This document shows, one piece after another, positions 46,800-57,155 of a stretch of DNA of 64,000 nucleotides (position 1 is its first letter; each line of letters opens with the position of its first letter). The stretch is from Dechloromonas sp. (GTDB taxonomy: Bacteria; Pseudomonadota; Gammaproteobacteria; Burkholderiales; Rhodocyclaceae), in assembly GCA_011391255.1 (NCBI GenBank), contig JAABQV010000001.1, positions 248,001 through 312,000 on the forward strand, read 5' to 3'. Below the pieces are notes generated by a model that worked only from the letters and a program-made list of their open reading frames with translations, did not search any database and was not told where the DNA came from. Position numbers and translations under genes: made by a program.

Positions 46800-47852
46800 A
46801 TGAGTTTGATCAATCAGATGTTGCAGGATATCGAGAAGCGCCAGGGTGAGGGTGCTACCGAGAGCAAGCTGCCGGAATGGGTGCCGGCAGCGGTTTCTGA
46901 GCGTCGGTCGTCAGCCAGATACCTGCTGCCAGCGCTGGTTTTCCTTTCATTGGCGATCATTGTTACCGGATTCTATTTTTGGCAACGTCCGTCTTCTGAG
47001 CCGTCTGTCCCCGCACTGGCAGTCGTGGTAGATGCACCTGCAAGTGTGCCTGCTGTACCGGCAGAATCGACTGTGCCTGAGAGTTCTTCCATTTCTGCGC
47101 CAATCCCGACAGCCACAGCGCCAGAAAATCCGTCAACGCCTGATCGCCTTATGCTAACGGATGAGAAGCCGCGAACTGCTTCGGCTAAAGCGGCTAAAGC
47201 AAAGCCAGGCGCTGCAGCGCGCAAGCCAGGCGAAGTCCGTCCAGCAACAGATAGAACTGCTTCGGTGGCAAAATCCTCGCCGCAAAATGAGGCGCATGAA
47301 CTTGCCGAACAACTTTATCGAAATGCCTTGGCGGCTTATGCTCAGGGACGAACCAGCGAAAGTTTGAACCAGTCACAGCAGGCGCTGATGGCAGAACCGG
47401 CGCATCTTAATGCACGTCAGTTGCTGATCCGGCAATTGATTGAGCAACGGGACAAGGATCAGGCACGGGCAGTCGTTCGCGATGGCTTGCAGCTTCACCC
47501 GGCTCAGGTGCAATGGGCGACGCTCTTGGCGCGTCTTGAGCTGGACAAGGGCGATATTGTAGCGGCGCGGCGTGTCGTTGATCAGTCAGCGCCTCAGGCC
47601 TCAGGGAGTGCGGATTTTCAGTCAATGGCCGGCGCCATTGCGCAACGTCAGGGAAAGCCGGAGGAGGCTGCAGAGTTCTATCGGAATGCCTTGCGCCTTA
47701 AACCGGCAGAGGGGCGTAACTGGGTTGGCCTGGGCTTGGCTCTAGAGGCGGACGGGCATGCTCCCGAAGCCCGTGAGGCCTTTCGCCGGGCGCTCGCAAC
47801 TGACGGGCTAAGTCCCGATCTGCAAGCTTTGGCGCAGCGCAAGTCGCGCTAA
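46800..47852 (+). CDS. mshN: TPR protein MshN
   Basis: 350 residues: cytoplasmic SLINQMLQDIEKRQ, the N-terminal MshN signature, one transmembrane helix (about 40-60), a Pro/Ala/Ser linker and C-terminal TPR repeats (about 165-345; NALAAYAQGRTSESL, NALRLKPAEGRNWVGLGLAL). It is the last gene of the pilus locus. A strong AGGTAGG site precedes ATG. It ends four bases inside the convergent GGDEF-like gene. Confidence 0.88.
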   Translation: MSLINQMLQDIEKRQGEGATESKLPEWVPAAVSERRSSARYLLPALVFLSLAIIVTGFYFWQRPSSEPSVPALAVVVDAPASVPAVPAESTVPESSSISAPIPTATAPENPSTPDRLMLTDEKPRTASAKAAKAKPGAAARKPGEVRPATDRTASVAKSSPQNEAHELAEQLYRNALAAYAQGRTSESLNQSQQALMAEPAHLNARQLLIRQLIEQRDKDQARAVVRDGLQLHPAQVQWATLLARLELDKGDIVAARRVVDQSAPQASGSADFQSMAGAIAQRQGKPEEAAEFYRNALRLKPAEGRNWVGLGLALEADGHAPEAREAFRRALATDGLSPDLQALAQRKSR

Positions 47853-48340
47853 ATCTCGCGCTGCGTCGTTGGGGGGGTTTGCGCCCAGCTTAGAGCGATC
47901 TGGCGATTTTTCTTGAGGTGTTCAAGAAAATCACTTGCTGACTGAAATACCGTTCCATTAACAGCATCGAGATCAGGCATTGAAAACACGGCAACATCGC
48001 GATCAACTATCTTGAGCCCGTCTTCAGAGGCCAACTTGATCAAGATGGAGATCTTTTCAGTGACGGTTTCTGGTGAGGTATAGGGCACAAGTACCCAAAA
48101 ATCCGCACGGTCACGAGCCACCAGATCAGTTTTCCGGAATGAGAGGCGCAGCTTTCTCGCCAGTTCCTTGAGCATTTTTGCGGCATCAGGTGCGCCGTAG
48201 GCTTTGCCAAGTATTTCCGCGTTGTGGAAACAAACATGGATAAGCCCAAATTGCAGGGCGCTGGGATTTCTCTCCTGAAGCCCCATTAACCATTCGAGGA
48301 TGGTCTTGAGCCGTTCGAGTGCTTCAACTTCGTCTTGCAT
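47849..48340 (-). CDS. Degenerate GGDEF-like domain protein
   Basis: 163 residues. The segment KTDLVARDRADFWVLVPYTSPETV aligns by eye with the diguanylate cyclase core R-x-x-D-x-x-A-R-x-G-G-D-E-F-x-V-L-L-P-x-T, but the catalytic G-G-D-E-F reads R-A-D-F-W, and preceding helix residues are also typical (AAKMLKELARKLRLSFR). It should therefore be inactive as a cyclase and might bind nucleotide or a partner. ATG at 48340 with AGGA is preferred to a TTG six codons earlier. It is convergent with mshN, sharing its last bases, and lies next to a pilus whose ATPase binds c-di-GMP. Confidence 0.7.
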   Translation of the reverse strand: MQDEVEALERLKTILEWLMGLQERNPSALQFGLIHVCFHNAEILGKAYGAPDAAKMLKELARKLRLSFRKTDLVARDRADFWVLVPYTSPETVTEKISILIKLASEDGLKIVDRDVAVFSMPDLDAVNGTVFQSASDFLEHLKKNRQIALSWAQTPPTTQREI

Positions 48341-48415
48341 CGGGAATCCTGTTGTCAATTTGTAAGAAGCAATCTAACACTGCGCCAATCCCTATGGCAA
48401 CTTGCGATTGATAAC

Positions 48416-50227
48416 TTAGGCGGCTTCGCGTATCAGCGCCAGCAGTTCTTCGCCGTAATGCTCGATCTTGGCGCTACCCATACCGGTGATGCTGGCCAGC
48501 AGGCCGTGACTGACCGGGCGAACCTCAGCCAGTTCACGCAAGGTCTTGTCATGCAGAATGACATAGGCAGGCACCGCCTGTTCCTTGGCGGTGTCGCTGC
48601 GCCAGCGGCGGAGTAGCTGGAACAGTTCATTGTCTTCAGTCGATAGATCGCTATAAACGGCACTAGTTTTAGCAGGCGCAGCCTTGCGTTTGACAGGTCG
48701 GCGCAATTCAACCCGACGCTCACCTTTGAGCACTTTGCGCGCCGCGTCAGTCAGTTGTAGTGCGCCGTGTTCGGCCATGTCGACATGAACCAGCCCGGCT
48801 GCTGCGAGTTGGCGGAACACGCTTTTCCAAGCATGTTCGTCAAGATCGTTACCGACGCCAAAGGTGGGCAGTTTGTCATGTTGCCATTGCTGAATTTTTT
48901 CAGTGGCTTTGCCGCGCAGAACGTCAGTCAGATGAGAAACACCAAAACGCATGCCGGTGCGGAAAATAGCTGATAGCGCTTTTTGCGCGGCCAGAGTGCC
49001 ATCCCAGAGTTCCGGCGGATCGAGGCAGACATCGCAGTTGCCGCAGGGCGCGTGTGTCTCGCCAAAATAGTCGAGCAGCACCTGACGCCGGCAGCGCGGC
49101 GCTTCGCAGTAGGCAAGTAGTGCGGTCAACCGTTGGGATTCGAGAATCTTTTGCCCTTCGTCCGCGCCCGATTCGGCAATGCGTGCGTGCTGCAGGGCAA
49201 CGTCCTGCATGCCATAACTCATCCAGGCTTCAGCCGGTTCGCCATCACGGCCAGCTCGTCCGGTTTCCTGATAGTAGGCTTCGATGCTTTTGGGTAGATC
49301 GAGGTGGGCGACAAAACGAACATCAGGCTTGTCGATACCCATGCCGAAGGCGATCGTCGCACACATGATCAGACCTTCTTCACGCAGAAAGCGGCGCTGG
49401 TTGGCAGCGCGCGTCGCAGCGGGCAGGCCAGCGTGATAGGGCAAGGCCGGGTAATTCTGTGCCGAGAGCCATTCAGCGGTTTCCTCAACCTTCTTTCGCG
49501 ACAGGCAATAGACGATGCCGGCGTGGCCGCGCCGGTTGGCCAGAAAGCCAAGCAGTTGCTTTTTGGCATTGTCCTTTTCGACAACTGTATAGCGAATGTT
49601 CGGGCGGTCGAAGCTGGAGAGAAAAACGCGCGCTGCGCCGAGGCCCAGACGGGCGAGAATTTCATTGCGGGTTGCTGTATCGGCGGTTGCCGTCAGCGCT
49701 ATGCGCGGTACCTTCGGGTAGCGTTCGTGCAGTGCGCACAATTGCAGATATTCGGGACGGAAATCATGCCCCCATTGCGAGACGCAATGCGCTTCATCGA
49801 TAGCAAAAAGCGCCAGTTTATTGGCCTCGTAAAGCGCGTCGATCATCGAGAGTGTGCGGTCGATCAATAGTCGCTCGGGGGCAATATAGACGAGATCAAG
49901 CTCGCCGCTGAACAGCTTTTGTTCAATCGCCTGAGCTTCGCGCCAGTCGAGCGTGGAGTTGAGGCAGGCGGCACGAACGCCAAGCTGGGTCAGGGCATCG
50001 ACCTGATCCTGCATCAGTGCAATCAGCGGTGAGACAACCACTGCGCAACCCGGGCGAAGCAGGGCAGGGATCTGGAAGCAGAGGCTTTTGCCGCCGCCAG
50101 TTGGCATCAAAACAAGGGCATCGCCACCAATTTGGATGTGCTGAATGATTTCGGCTTGGGCGCCACGGAAGGCCGGGTAGCCGAAGACGTCACGCAGGAT
50201 ATCGAGAGCACTGGTTGCGGTCGACAC
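48416..50227 (-). CDS. recQ: ATP-dependent DNA helicase RecQ
   Basis: 603 residues. Walker [10 protein letters not shown] (41-49), the DEAH box (144-147, [14 protein letters not shown]), the ARF and motif VI region ([12 protein letters not shown]), the RQC zinc-binding cysteines ([23 protein letters not shown] pattern), the winged helix, and a C-terminal HRDC domain ([22 protein letters not shown]). Full-length RecQ for recombination and repair. The start is GTG at 50227, four bases after the lpxH stop. Confidence 0.96.
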   Translation of the reverse strand: MSTATSALDILRDVFGYPAFRGAQAEIIQHIQIGGDALVLMPTGGGKSLCFQIPALLRPGCAVVVSPLIALMQDQVDALTQLGVRAACLNSTLDWREAQAIEQKLFSGELDLVYIAPERLLIDRTLSMIDALYEANKLALFAIDEAHCVSQWGHDFRPEYLQLCALHERYPKVPRIALTATADTATRNEILARLGLGAARVFLSSFDRPNIRYTVVEKDNAKKQLLGFLANRRGHAGIVYCLSRKKVEETAEWLSAQNYPALPYHAGLPAATRAANQRRFLREEGLIMCATIAFGMGIDKPDVRFVAHLDLPKSIEAYYQETGRAGRDGEPAEAWMSYGMQDVALQHARIAESGADEGQKILESQRLTALLAYCEAPRCRRQVLLDYFGETHAPCGNCDVCLDPPELWDGTLAAQKALSAIFRTGMRFGVSHLTDVLRGKATEKIQQWQHDKLPTFGVGNDLDEHAWKSVFRQLAAAGLVHVDMAEHGALQLTDAARKVLKGERRVELRRPVKRKAAPAKTSAVYSDLSTEDNELFQLLRRWRSDTAKEQAVPAYVILHDKTLRELAEVRPVSHGLLASITGMGSAKIEHYGEELLALIREAA

Positions 50228-50231
50228 CGTT

Positions 50232-50969
50232 TTAAGGCCGATTTTCTTCGATGATTGCTTCGCGAGTTAGTGCTTCGCCATCCCAAACCAGACATTCGCC
50301 ACGTTCTTCATGCCAGTCGGCGAGCACCCAGCGTTCAACGTGGATGCCGTCGACGATGTGGTCGTGCTTTGCCGGCTGGTGGGTGTGCCCGTGAATGAAC
50401 GTGGCGTAGCCGTACTCGCGCAAAAAATCATCGGTCGCGGCGGTTTGCAGGTCACTGTATGGGTTGTCCTTGTCGCGCTGGCTGGATTCGCTGACTTCAC
50501 GCATGTGAGCGGCGATGGCGCGGCGCTCGGCAAGCGGCTTGACGAGCAAGGCTGCCTGCCAGGAAGGATTACGCACTTGATTGCGAAACGCCATGTAGGC
50601 AGTGTCGTCGAGGCAAAGCGCATCGCCGTGCGAGAGCACGAACTGCCATTCGGCAGTTGAGAGTACGCAGGGGTCGCTGAGCAGGCGAATGCCGGTTGCA
50701 GCGGCAAACCCGGCGCCCAGTAGAAAGTCGCGGTTGCCGTGCTGCAGGCTGATCTGAAGTCCCGCTTCGCTGGCGCTATGCAGCGCAGCGATGATTTCGG
50801 CATGGTAAGGATCATCAATATCATCATCACCAATCCAGGCTTCAAATAGATCGCCGAGAATGTATAGCGCTTCAGCTTGCCGCGCGCGCCCGGCGAGAAA
50901 CTGAAGGAACAAACGAGTCGCCCCGGGTGACCGGGGCGACAGGTGAAGATCGGAGATGAAGAAGATCAT
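50232..50969 (-). CDS. lpxH: UDP-2,3-diacylglucosamine diphosphatase
   Basis: Cleaves UDP-2,3-diacylglucosamine to lipid X at the inner membrane in lipid A synthesis. 245 residues with the calcineurin-like metallophosphatase motifs of LpxH: ISDLHLS (D7, H9), [32 protein letters not shown] and IHGHTHQPA. Directly upstream of recQ, so the two are probably cotranscribed; 83 bases with a long hairpin separate it from ppiB. Confidence 0.95.
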   Translation of the reverse strand: MIFFISDLHLSPRSPGATRLFLQFLAGRARQAEALYILGDLFEAWIGDDDIDDPYHAEIIAALHSASEAGLQISLQHGNRDFLLGAGFAAATGIRLLSDPCVLSTAEWQFVLSHGDALCLDDTAYMAFRNQVRNPSWQAALLVKPLAERRAIAAHMREVSESSQRDKDNPYSDLQTAATDDFLREYGYATFIHGHTHQPAKHDHIVDGIHVERWVLADWHEERGECLVWDGEALTREAIIEENRP

Positions 50970-50973
50970 GGTG

Positions 50974-51049
50974 GGGAGGAATTGGTGAGGAGGAATGGGT
51001 TATTGGTGAAAACCGGAAGCTTTACCAATAACCAATCCCCCTTCACGCC
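50974..51049 (-). repeat. Long imperfect hairpin between ppiB and lpxH
   Basis: Perfect 10-base arms (50998-51007 with 51024-51033) enclose a 16-base loop; pairing continues imperfectly outward for about 14 bases on each side. On the transcribed (minus) strand it follows the ppiB stop. There is no clear T-run, so it may be a processing or mRNA-stabilising structure, or a copy of a dispersed palindromic repeat. Confidence 0.55.
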
Positions 51050-51052
51050 TCA

Positions 51053-51544
51053 TCAGATTACTTCAGCTTTTTCGATGATCACATCTTCAGCCGGCACGTC
51101 CTGATGGAAACCCTTGTTGCCGGTTTTGACGGCGCGGATTGTTTCGACCACATCAAGGCCTTCAACTACTTCGCCAAACACGCAGTAGCCCCAGCCTGGA
51201 CCTGAAGGTGAGGTGTGATCAAGAAAGTCGTTATCGACGGTGTTGATGAAGAACTGTGCGGTGGCCGAATGCGGATCATTGGTGCGTGCCATGGCGACAG
51301 TGCCGCGCTTGTTTTTCAGGCCGTTGGCCGCTTCATTTTCAACGGGTGCCTTACATTCCTTCTGGTTCATACCCGGCTCCATGCCGCCGCCCTGAATCAT
51401 GAAATTCTTGATGACGCGGTGGAAAATGGTGTTGTCGTAATGGCCGGCTTCAACGTAAGAAATGAAGTTGGCAACCGTTTTCGGTGCCTTTTCAGCGTTC
51501 AGTTCGAGGGTGATGACACCGTGGTTCGTGGTGAGCTTGATCAT
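51053..51544 (-). CDS. ppiB: Cytoplasmic peptidyl-prolyl cis-trans isomerase (cyclophilin)
   Basis: 163 residues, start [21 protein letters not shown], without signal peptide. Cyclophilin landmarks [37 protein letters not shown] and [12 protein letters not shown] are present. The frame is open 40 codons upstream, but AAGGAT six bases before ATG 51544 decides the start. It lies 10 bases after the periplasmic paralogue, to which it is closely similar. Confidence 0.95.
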   Translation of the reverse strand: MIKLTTNHGVITLELNAEKAPKTVANFISYVEAGHYDNTIFHRVIKNFMIQGGGMEPGMNQKECKAPVENEAANGLKNKRGTVAMARTNDPHSATAQFFINTVDNDFLDHTSPSGPGWGYCVFGEVVEGLDVVETIRAVKTGNKGFHQDVPAEDVIIEKAEVI

Positions 51545-51554
51545 TGAGTAATCC

Positions 51555-52115
51555 TTATTTTTCAGAAATGATTTTGACGTTCTTGATGATGACCGGGGTG
51601 AGCGGGACGTTCTGGTGCATACCGTTATTGCCGGCTGGTACCTGAGCAATTTTGTCGACGACATCCATGCCCTTGGTTACTTTGCCAAACACTGCGTAGC
51701 CCCAGCCATCGCGGCTCGGGTAGTCAAGGGCGCCGTTGTCGTTGTGATTGATGAAGAACTGGGCTGTCGCTGAGTGCGGATCAGGCTTGCGCGCCATCGC
51801 CAGCGTACCACGGGTGTTTTTCAGGCCGTTCTTGGCTTCATTTTCAATCTCACCACGGGTTGGCTTTTGGCTCATTTTTTCATCAAAACCACCGCCTTGA
51901 ATCATAAAGCCAGGGATGACGCGGTGGAAAACGGTGCCGTTATAAAAACCGTCTTTGGCATATTGCATGAAGTTTGCAACGCTCTTTGGTGCCTTTTCGT
52001 TATTGAGTTCTACGGTGATTTTCCCCTGCGAGGTTTCCAATTCAACGGTTGGCATCGCCCACAGCGAGGCAGAAATGAGTAGTCCAGCAGTCAGGGTCGA
52101 GAGTTTTTTCAACAT
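51555..52115 (-). CDS. ppiA: Periplasmic peptidyl-prolyl cis-trans isomerase (cyclophilin)
   Basis: 186 residues with a cleavable signal peptide ([20 protein letters not shown]) and a cyclophilin domain ([41 protein letters not shown]). It assists proline isomerisation in exported proteins. Start ATG at 52115 overlaps the stop of the L,D-transpeptidase gene (TGATG). Confidence 0.94.
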   Translation of the reverse strand: MLKKLSTLTAGLLISASLWAMPTVELETSQGKITVELNNEKAPKSVANFMQYAKDGFYNGTVFHRVIPGFMIQGGGFDEKMSQKPTRGEIENEAKNGLKNTRGTLAMARKPDPHSATAQFFINHNDNGALDYPSRDGWGYAVFGKVTKGMDVVDKIAQVPAGNNGMHQNVPLTPVIIKNVKIISEK

Positions 52116-53335
52116 CAGGCACTTCCTTCGTAAATGATTTTCCACTGGCCGTTTTCGCGCAGCCAGTATTGACGTTTTTTCATCTGATTGTTCAGGTTGC
52201 TGCTCCGGTAATCCTGGTCGAAAGTGACGACAACGACTTCTTCCTTGCCGGGATTGCGGAATACCGAGGCGTTTTCAGCCTTGACCTTGATCCATTCCTT
52301 GCCGGCATTGACCTGTTTTTTCTGGGCAGCGAACTCTTCATAACTCTGGTCGGCAGACTTGAAGCGCTTTGAATAGTGTTTCAGATAACGCTCGGTATCG
52401 CGGCTTTCCCAATCAGCGCGCCAGGCTTCGATCGCCCTGTTTAGATCATCGCGCTCTTTGGTCCAGTCGTCGAGTGACAGCCACTCAACGGAGTTGCTGA
52501 TAATCACCGGCGTCAGACCAACTTGCAGGTTTTTGGCAACCGCATCGAGATCCTGGTTGGCGAGTACGACACAGCCATCCGAAGCTAGCGGCGGGCGCGA
52601 AAAAGTATTGGAAGGGGTGCCATGCAGCCAGATACCGCTGCCCTTGCGCCCCTGACGCTTGTCCCATTCGTTCGGGTAATTGATCGGGAAGGCGCCAGTA
52701 CCATAGAGGTCGGCAAGCTTTTGGCGCGGCAGGTTGCCGGTAACGTGATAGACGCCGGTTGGGGTCTTTTTGTCGCCCTCGGAAAGCTTGTCAGACCCAA
52801 GTTTTCCTTGCGTCATGTAGTAGTCAGCCACAAAGCGCGGTCGCCCCCCATTTTTCAGGTCATTTTCGTAGAGGTAAAGGCGCGAGCGCTTGGTGTCGAC
52901 GACTATGGCGAAGCGTTGATCGCGCTGCATTTGTAAAAGGTAGCGTGGAACGAACTTGGTTTCCGGCTTCTCGCGATAGCCTTTGAGGCGGGTAATTGCC
53001 TCGGCTCGCAGGTCATCGACACGGTCAACCGGGGCGCCATTCATGGCGCCAAAAGATTTGATATGCGAGGTTCTGGCGAGCAGCAAGTCACCCTTGATCA
53101 AGTGCCCAAGTCGGAAATTGGGGTATTGCTTGAGTAAGGACTCGGTCATCTGCATGGCGCTGTCCAGCCGATTCGATTCGATCTCCTTGAAAATTTTTGC
53201 CAGCTGCGGCTCGGGCCCGGAGTCAGAGACAACGAGTGGCGGTGCAGTTGGTGTAATTCCGGGAGCAGCAATCCCCACTAACGCCCAGCCGGCAAAGGCC
53301 AGGACGAAAGCGACAAACTTCGAAGCAGTGATCAA
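52115..53335 (-). CDS. L,D-transpeptidase (YkuD) with C-terminal NTF2/Cds6-like domain
   Basis: 406 residues: signal peptide/anchor (about 1-24), a helical segment (about 40-130), the YkuD catalytic domain (about 140-275) with HGTPSNTF (H238) and SDGCVVL (C255), and a C-terminal domain of about 100 residues (about 300-406: W..DW..RD...YL..YS..FK, ending [10 protein letters not shown]). The last matches the NTF2-like tail seen in Cds6-type L,D-transpeptidases. Catalytic residues look intact. TTG start at 53335 overlaps the TPR gene by four bases; the product should act on peptidoglycan cross-links in the periplasm. Confidence 0.88.
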   Translation of the reverse strand: MITASKFVAFVLAFAGWALVGIAAPGITPTAPPLVVSDSGPEPQLAKIFKEIESNRLDSAMQMTESLLKQYPNFRLGHLIKGDLLLARTSHIKSFGAMNGAPVDRVDDLRAEAITRLKGYREKPETKFVPRYLLQMQRDQRFAIVVDTKRSRLYLYENDLKNGGRPRFVADYYMTQGKLGSDKLSEGDKKTPTGVYHVTGNLPRQKLADLYGTGAFPINYPNEWDKRQGRKGSGIWLHGTPSNTFSRPPLASDGCVVLANQDLDAVAKNLQVGLTPVIISNSVEWLSLDDWTKERDDLNRAIEAWRADWESRDTERYLKHYSKRFKSADQSYEEFAAQKKQVNAGKEWIKVKAENASVFRNPGKEEVVVVTFDQDYRSSNLNNQMKKRQYWLRENGQWKIIYEGSA

Positions 53336-54384
53336 CGCGCGTTTTCTTCCTGAATCAACCAGCGATTACCACTGCGAACGAAGACTAGCGTCTTGTTTGT
53401 TGAGCCACTCAAGCCGGCAGACTTGTAGTGCTGGCGGAATTTCGCCGTGGCGCGGTCACCGCTAATATTGATCTGCGGCTCATCGTAGCTGACTGAAATC
53501 TTGCCTGACTTGCCGGCGATGCGCGTTTCACGCTCATCTTCCCAGCTCTTGCGTGACATACCTTTGGGCGTCTTGAAATCGGAAGAGTACTGGGCCAGAT
53601 AACCCTTTACGTCCTTGCGTGACCAGGCGCTGGCCCAATTAGCGATGGTTTTTGAGATGTCGTCACTGGCGACATTTGCGGGGTCGGCTGCCGGCTTGGC
53701 AGATGGTGAAGTGGAGGCTGCGCCCGGGCTACTGGTGACAACGCTGGCGCTCGGTGCTGCAGCGGTTGGTGTTTTGGTCATGGTGGCCGGAGCTGAAGCC
53801 ACCGAAGCGGGGATCGGTGCAGTTGGCTTGACGTTGCCCTTGCCCGAAGTGGAGATCAGGTCACGGATCAGTGCCATCTTGTTTTGCGTTGCCGAGTTGG
53901 CTGAATCAAGTTGCAGTGCCTTGTCATAGGCTTGGCTGGCCAGCTTGGCATAAACGTCGCCAAGGTTTTCATAGGCAATGGCATAAGAAGGATGAGTCCT
54001 TATTGCCATCTCAAGCGAAGTTCGCGCCTTGTCGTACTGCTTTTGCTGCGCATAGAGCACGGCCAGGTTGTTGTAGGGCTCAGGCAGCTCAGGGTAGTCC
54101 TCGGTCAGCTTGGTGAAGGTGGCGATGGCTTCGGCCGGCTTGTTCATCTCGGTATAGATCAGGCCTTTGAGGAAGCGACCCTGCGCATCTTTGGGCTTGT
54201 CGGCGAGGTAGGCATCGACTTTTTCAAGTGCTTGCGGGTATTGCCCCTGTTTGATCAGCCGCTGAACTTCCGGCAGATTGTTGGCAAGGGCAGGAGTGGC
54301 AACACAGATGGCGAGGCCGATAGCCAGGGCGCGGCAGGTCTTGAGCAGCGGAAAGCGATGCAGGAGCAGGGAATTCGGGATCAT
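53332..54384 (-). CDS. TPR-repeat periplasmic protein with the same C-terminal Cds6-like domain
   Basis: 350 residues: signal peptide (to about 34, ATPALA), TPR repeats (about 36-160; PQALEKVDAYLADKPKDAQGRFLKGLIY, PEPYNNLAVLYAQQKQYDKARTSLEMAI), an Ala/Thr/Pro/Ser linker (about 185-240), and a C-terminal domain (about 245-350) that repeats the pattern of the next gene (W..AW.RKD...YL..YSSDFK, FRQHYKS, GNRWLIQEE). Likely a partner of the L,D-transpeptidase, with which it overlaps (TTGA). First gene of the minus-strand run and divergent from cysS. No strong ribosome site. Confidence 0.85.
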   Translation of the reverse strand: MIPNSLLLHRFPLLKTCRALAIGLAICVATPALANNLPEVQRLIKQGQYPQALEKVDAYLADKPKDAQGRFLKGLIYTEMNKPAEAIATFTKLTEDYPELPEPYNNLAVLYAQQKQYDKARTSLEMAIRTHPSYAIAYENLGDVYAKLASQAYDKALQLDSANSATQNKMALIRDLISTSGKGNVKPTAPIPASVASAPATMTKTPTAAAPSASVVTSSPGAASTSPSAKPAADPANVASDDISKTIANWASAWSRKDVKGYLAQYSSDFKTPKGMSRKSWEDERETRIAGKSGKISVSYDEPQINISGDRATAKFRQHYKSAGLSGSTNKTLVFVRSGNRWLIQEENAR

Positions 54385-54389
54385 GGCTA

Positions 54390-54398
54390 TGTTATACT
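54390..54398 (+). promoter_or_regulatory. Extended -10 promoter of cysS
   Basis: TG-T-TATACT is a good extended -10 element about 90 bases before the cysS ATG; no good -35 was seen. Confidence 0.4.
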
Positions 54399-54487
54399 TT
54401 GCCGAGTTAAATAGACCCCGATTCTACCAAGAAGCGAGGGCTTTCCAAAGCACCGGGCGCGATCTTGCCCCATGATTCCCTGCTGAT

Positions 54488-55858
54488 ATGCTCAAAATCT
54501 ATAACTCCCTGAAGCGGGAAAAACAGCCGTTTACGCCCATTGAAGCCAACAAGGTTCGCATGTATGTCTGCGGCATGACGGTATACGACTTCTGTCACCT
54601 CGGCCACGCCCGCGTGATGGTGGTGTTCGATATGGTTTATCGCTGGCTCAAGGCGTCCGGTTACGACGTGACTTACGTGCGTAATATCACGGATATCGAC
54701 GACAAGATCATCAAACGTGCCGCCGAAAACAACGAAACCATTTTGCAATTGACCAACCGTTTCATCACTGCCATGCATGAAGATGCAGATGCTCTGGGTG
54801 TGCTGCGTCCGGATCACGAGCCACGGGCGACTGATTTTGTGCCAGAGATGCTTGAATTGATCGGTCAACTTGAGCAGCGCGGACTGGCTTATCAGGCTGG
54901 CGATGGCGATGTGAATTACGCGGTGCGCAAATTTGATGGCTACGGCAAACTGTCCGGCAAATCGCTTGATGATTTGCGCGCCGGAGAACGGGTTGAAGTC
55001 GATTCGGCCAAGCAGGATCCGCTCGATTTCGTGCTCTGGAAACACGCCAAGCCGGGCGAACCGGCGTGGCAGTCGCCGTGGGGTGAGGGCCGGCCGGGTT
55101 GGCATATCGAGTGCTCGGCGATGAGTTCGCAACTGCTCGGCAAACATTTTGATATTCATGGCGGGGGTCAGGATTTGCAGTTTCCGCACCATGAGAACGA
55201 AATTGCCCAGTCCGAAGGTGCGCATCAGTGCACCTTCGTCAATTACTGGATGCACAATGGTTTTGTCAGGGTCGACAACGAAAAGATGTCGAAATCCCTG
55301 GGTAATTTCTTCACGATTCGTGAAGTGCTCAAGCAGTTCGACGCCGAAGTGATTCGCTTCTTCATCCTGCGTGCCCATTACCGCAGTGCCCTGAATTACT
55401 CCGATGCACATCTCGACGATGCCAGGCGCAGTCTCGATAGTCTCTATTTTGCTCTGCGCGATGTGCCGCCGGTGGTGGTTGAAATTGACTGGAGCAACGA
55501 TTTTGCAGCGCGCTTTGCTGCCGCGTTGAACGAGGATTTCGACTCGCACGGCGCCATTTCGATTTTGTTTGAATTGGCCGGTGAGGTTAATCGCCAGCGC
55601 AGCTCCGAGCTTTCCGGATTGCTGAAAGCTTTGGCTGCCGTGATCGCTTTGCTTGAGCGCGACCCGCAGGTTTATTTGCGCGGCGCGGCAGTGGTCGGTG
55701 GTTTGGATGAGGCGGCGATTGCGGGTTTGATTGATGATCGTGCTGCCGCCAAAAAGGCTAAAAATTTTGCTGAAGCTGATCGCATCCGTGACGATCTGAA
55801 GGCGCAAGGTATCGTCCTTGACGATAGCCCGCAAGGCACTAGCTGGCGTCGTGCCTGA
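54488..55858 (+). CDS. cysS: Cysteinyl-tRNA synthetase
   Basis: Class I synthetase of 456 residues. Zinc ligand C28 in [17 protein letters not shown], the HIGH-type motif (H37-H40), the WHIECSAMS segment with the second zinc cysteine, [10 protein letters not shown], and KMSKS (266-270) in [12 protein letters not shown] are visible. It is followed by a strong terminator. The opposite strand is also open for 475 codons, which is a shadow of this gene. Confidence 0.98.
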   Translation: MLKIYNSLKREKQPFTPIEANKVRMYVCGMTVYDFCHLGHARVMVVFDMVYRWLKASGYDVTYVRNITDIDDKIIKRAAENNETILQLTNRFITAMHEDADALGVLRPDHEPRATDFVPEMLELIGQLEQRGLAYQAGDGDVNYAVRKFDGYGKLSGKSLDDLRAGERVEVDSAKQDPLDFVLWKHAKPGEPAWQSPWGEGRPGWHIECSAMSSQLLGKHFDIHGGGQDLQFPHHENEIAQSEGAHQCTFVNYWMHNGFVRVDNEKMSKSLGNFFTIREVLKQFDAEVIRFFILRAHYRSALNYSDAHLDDARRSLDSLYFALRDVPPVVVEIDWSNDFAARFAAALNEDFDSHGAISILFELAGEVNRQRSSELSGLLKALAAVIALLERDPQVYLRGAAVVGGLDEAAIAGLIDDRAAAKKAKNFAEADRIRDDLKAQGIVLDDSPQGTSWRRA

Positions 55859-55872
55859 ACTGAGCTGACGTA

Positions 55873-55900
55873 AAAACGGCCTGAAAAATCAGGCCGTTTT
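55873..55900 (+). terminator. Intrinsic terminator after cysS
   Basis: A perfect 12-bp stem (55873-55884 with 55889-55900) with an AAAA loop, starting with A4 and ending in T4, 14 bases after the cysS stop. It may also work on the other strand for dnaJ. About 100 more non-coding bases follow; they hold one 6-bp hairpin (55939-55944 with 55948-55953). Confidence 0.88.
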
Positions 55901-56002
55901 CGCTGTTGACCGCGCCCCGCAGGAATTTACAGCGACGCGCAAGCTTCGCTTGCCGTCTTGCTGTGCAGAGGCTTCATCAGCACTCTTGGGGTGCATCAAA
56001 CC

Positions 56003-57130
56003 TCAGTCTTCGAAAAATTCCTTGACCTTGTCCATCCATGACTTGGCGCGCGGATTGTGTTTGGATCCGGTGTCGCGACTGGATTCTTCTAGTTCCTTGA
56101 GTAATTCCTTCTGACGATCTGTCAGGTTGATTGGCGTCTCAACGACGACATGGCACATCAAGTCGCCATGGGTGTGGCTGCGAACCCCCTTGATGCCCTT
56201 GCCGCGCAGGCGGAAAACCCGTCCGGACTGGGTTTCTGAAGGGATTTTGATTGCCGCCGCACCATCCAGTGTCGGGATTTCGATTTCACCTCCGAGCGCT
56301 GCCGTGGTGAAGGAAATCGGCATTTCACAATGCAGGTCGTTGTGATCGCGGGTAAAAACAGTGTGTGCCTTGAGGTGGATCTGCACATACAGATCGCCTG
56401 GCGGGCCACCATTGACGCCGTGCTCACCTTCACCGGCCAAACGTATACGATCTCCCTCATCAACACCCGCCGGAATCTTGACCGCCAATGTCTTGTGCTG
56501 CTTGATCCGTCCGGCGCCGCTACAACTCTTGCAGGGATCGGCGATGAAGCGGCCGGTGCCATGGCACTTCGGGCAGGTTTGCTGAATTGAGAAGAAGCCC
56601 TGTTGCAGACGGACCTGACCAGAGCCGTTACAGGTCGGACAGGTTTTTGGCTGCGTGCCGGCTTTGGCGCCGGTGCCGTGACAAGGTTCGCAGACTTCCA
56701 TGGTCGGAATGCGAATCTTGGTTTCGGTGCCGTGTGCCGCCTGTTCGAGGGTGATTTCGAGGTTGTAACGCAGGTCGGCACCCCGATAAATATTGGAGCG
56801 GCCACCGCCACCGCCACCGCGCCCGCCAAAAATTTCGTCGAAAATGCCGCCGAAGGCATCGGCGAAACCACCGCCGCCGCCACCGCCGCCCATGCCTGAT
56901 TGCGGGTCGACGCCGGCATGCCCGTATTGGTCGTAGGCGGCGCGTTTCTGCCCATCAGACAATATTTCGTAAGCTTCCTTGGCTTCCTTGAACTTCTCCT
57001 CGGCCGCCGGATTGTCCGGATTGCGGTCGGGGTGATGCTTCATCGCCAACTTGCGGTAGGCTTTCTTGATCTCGTCTTCACTGGCATCACGATTGACGCC
57101 AAGAATTTCGTAAAAGTCGCGTTTTGACAT
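56003..57130 (-). CDS. dnaJ: Co-chaperone DnaJ
   Basis: 375 residues in the classical layout: J domain with HPD (H33-D35), a Gly/Phe-rich region (about 76-112), four zinc-binding CxxCxGxG repeats ([32 protein letters not shown]) and the substrate-binding C-terminal part. It stimulates DnaK ATPase and delivers substrates. It lies downstream of dnaK, from which a strong hairpin terminator separates it. Confidence 0.98.
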   Translation of the reverse strand: MSKRDFYEILGVNRDASEDEIKKAYRKLAMKHHPDRNPDNPAAEEKFKEAKEAYEILSDGQKRAAYDQYGHAGVDPQSGMGGGGGGGGFADAFGGIFDEIFGGRGGGGGGRSNIYRGADLRYNLEITLEQAAHGTETKIRIPTMEVCEPCHGTGAKAGTQPKTCPTCNGSGQVRLQQGFFSIQQTCPKCHGTGRFIADPCKSCSGAGRIKQHKTLAVKIPAGVDEGDRIRLAGEGEHGVNGGPPGDLYVQIHLKAHTVFTRDHNDLHCEMPISFTTAALGGEIEIPTLDGAAAIKIPSETQSGRVFRLRGKGIKGVRSHTHGDLMCHVVVETPINLTDRQKELLKELEESSRDTGSKHNPRAKSWMDKVKEFFED

Positions 57131-57155
57131 TATTTCTACCCGTCATGTGACAAAA

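Noticed and set aside
54407-55834. 475-codon open frame on the minus strand
   Set aside because: It lies antisense to cysS, has no recognisable domain and no ribosome site; GC-rich coding DNA often opens the opposite frame.
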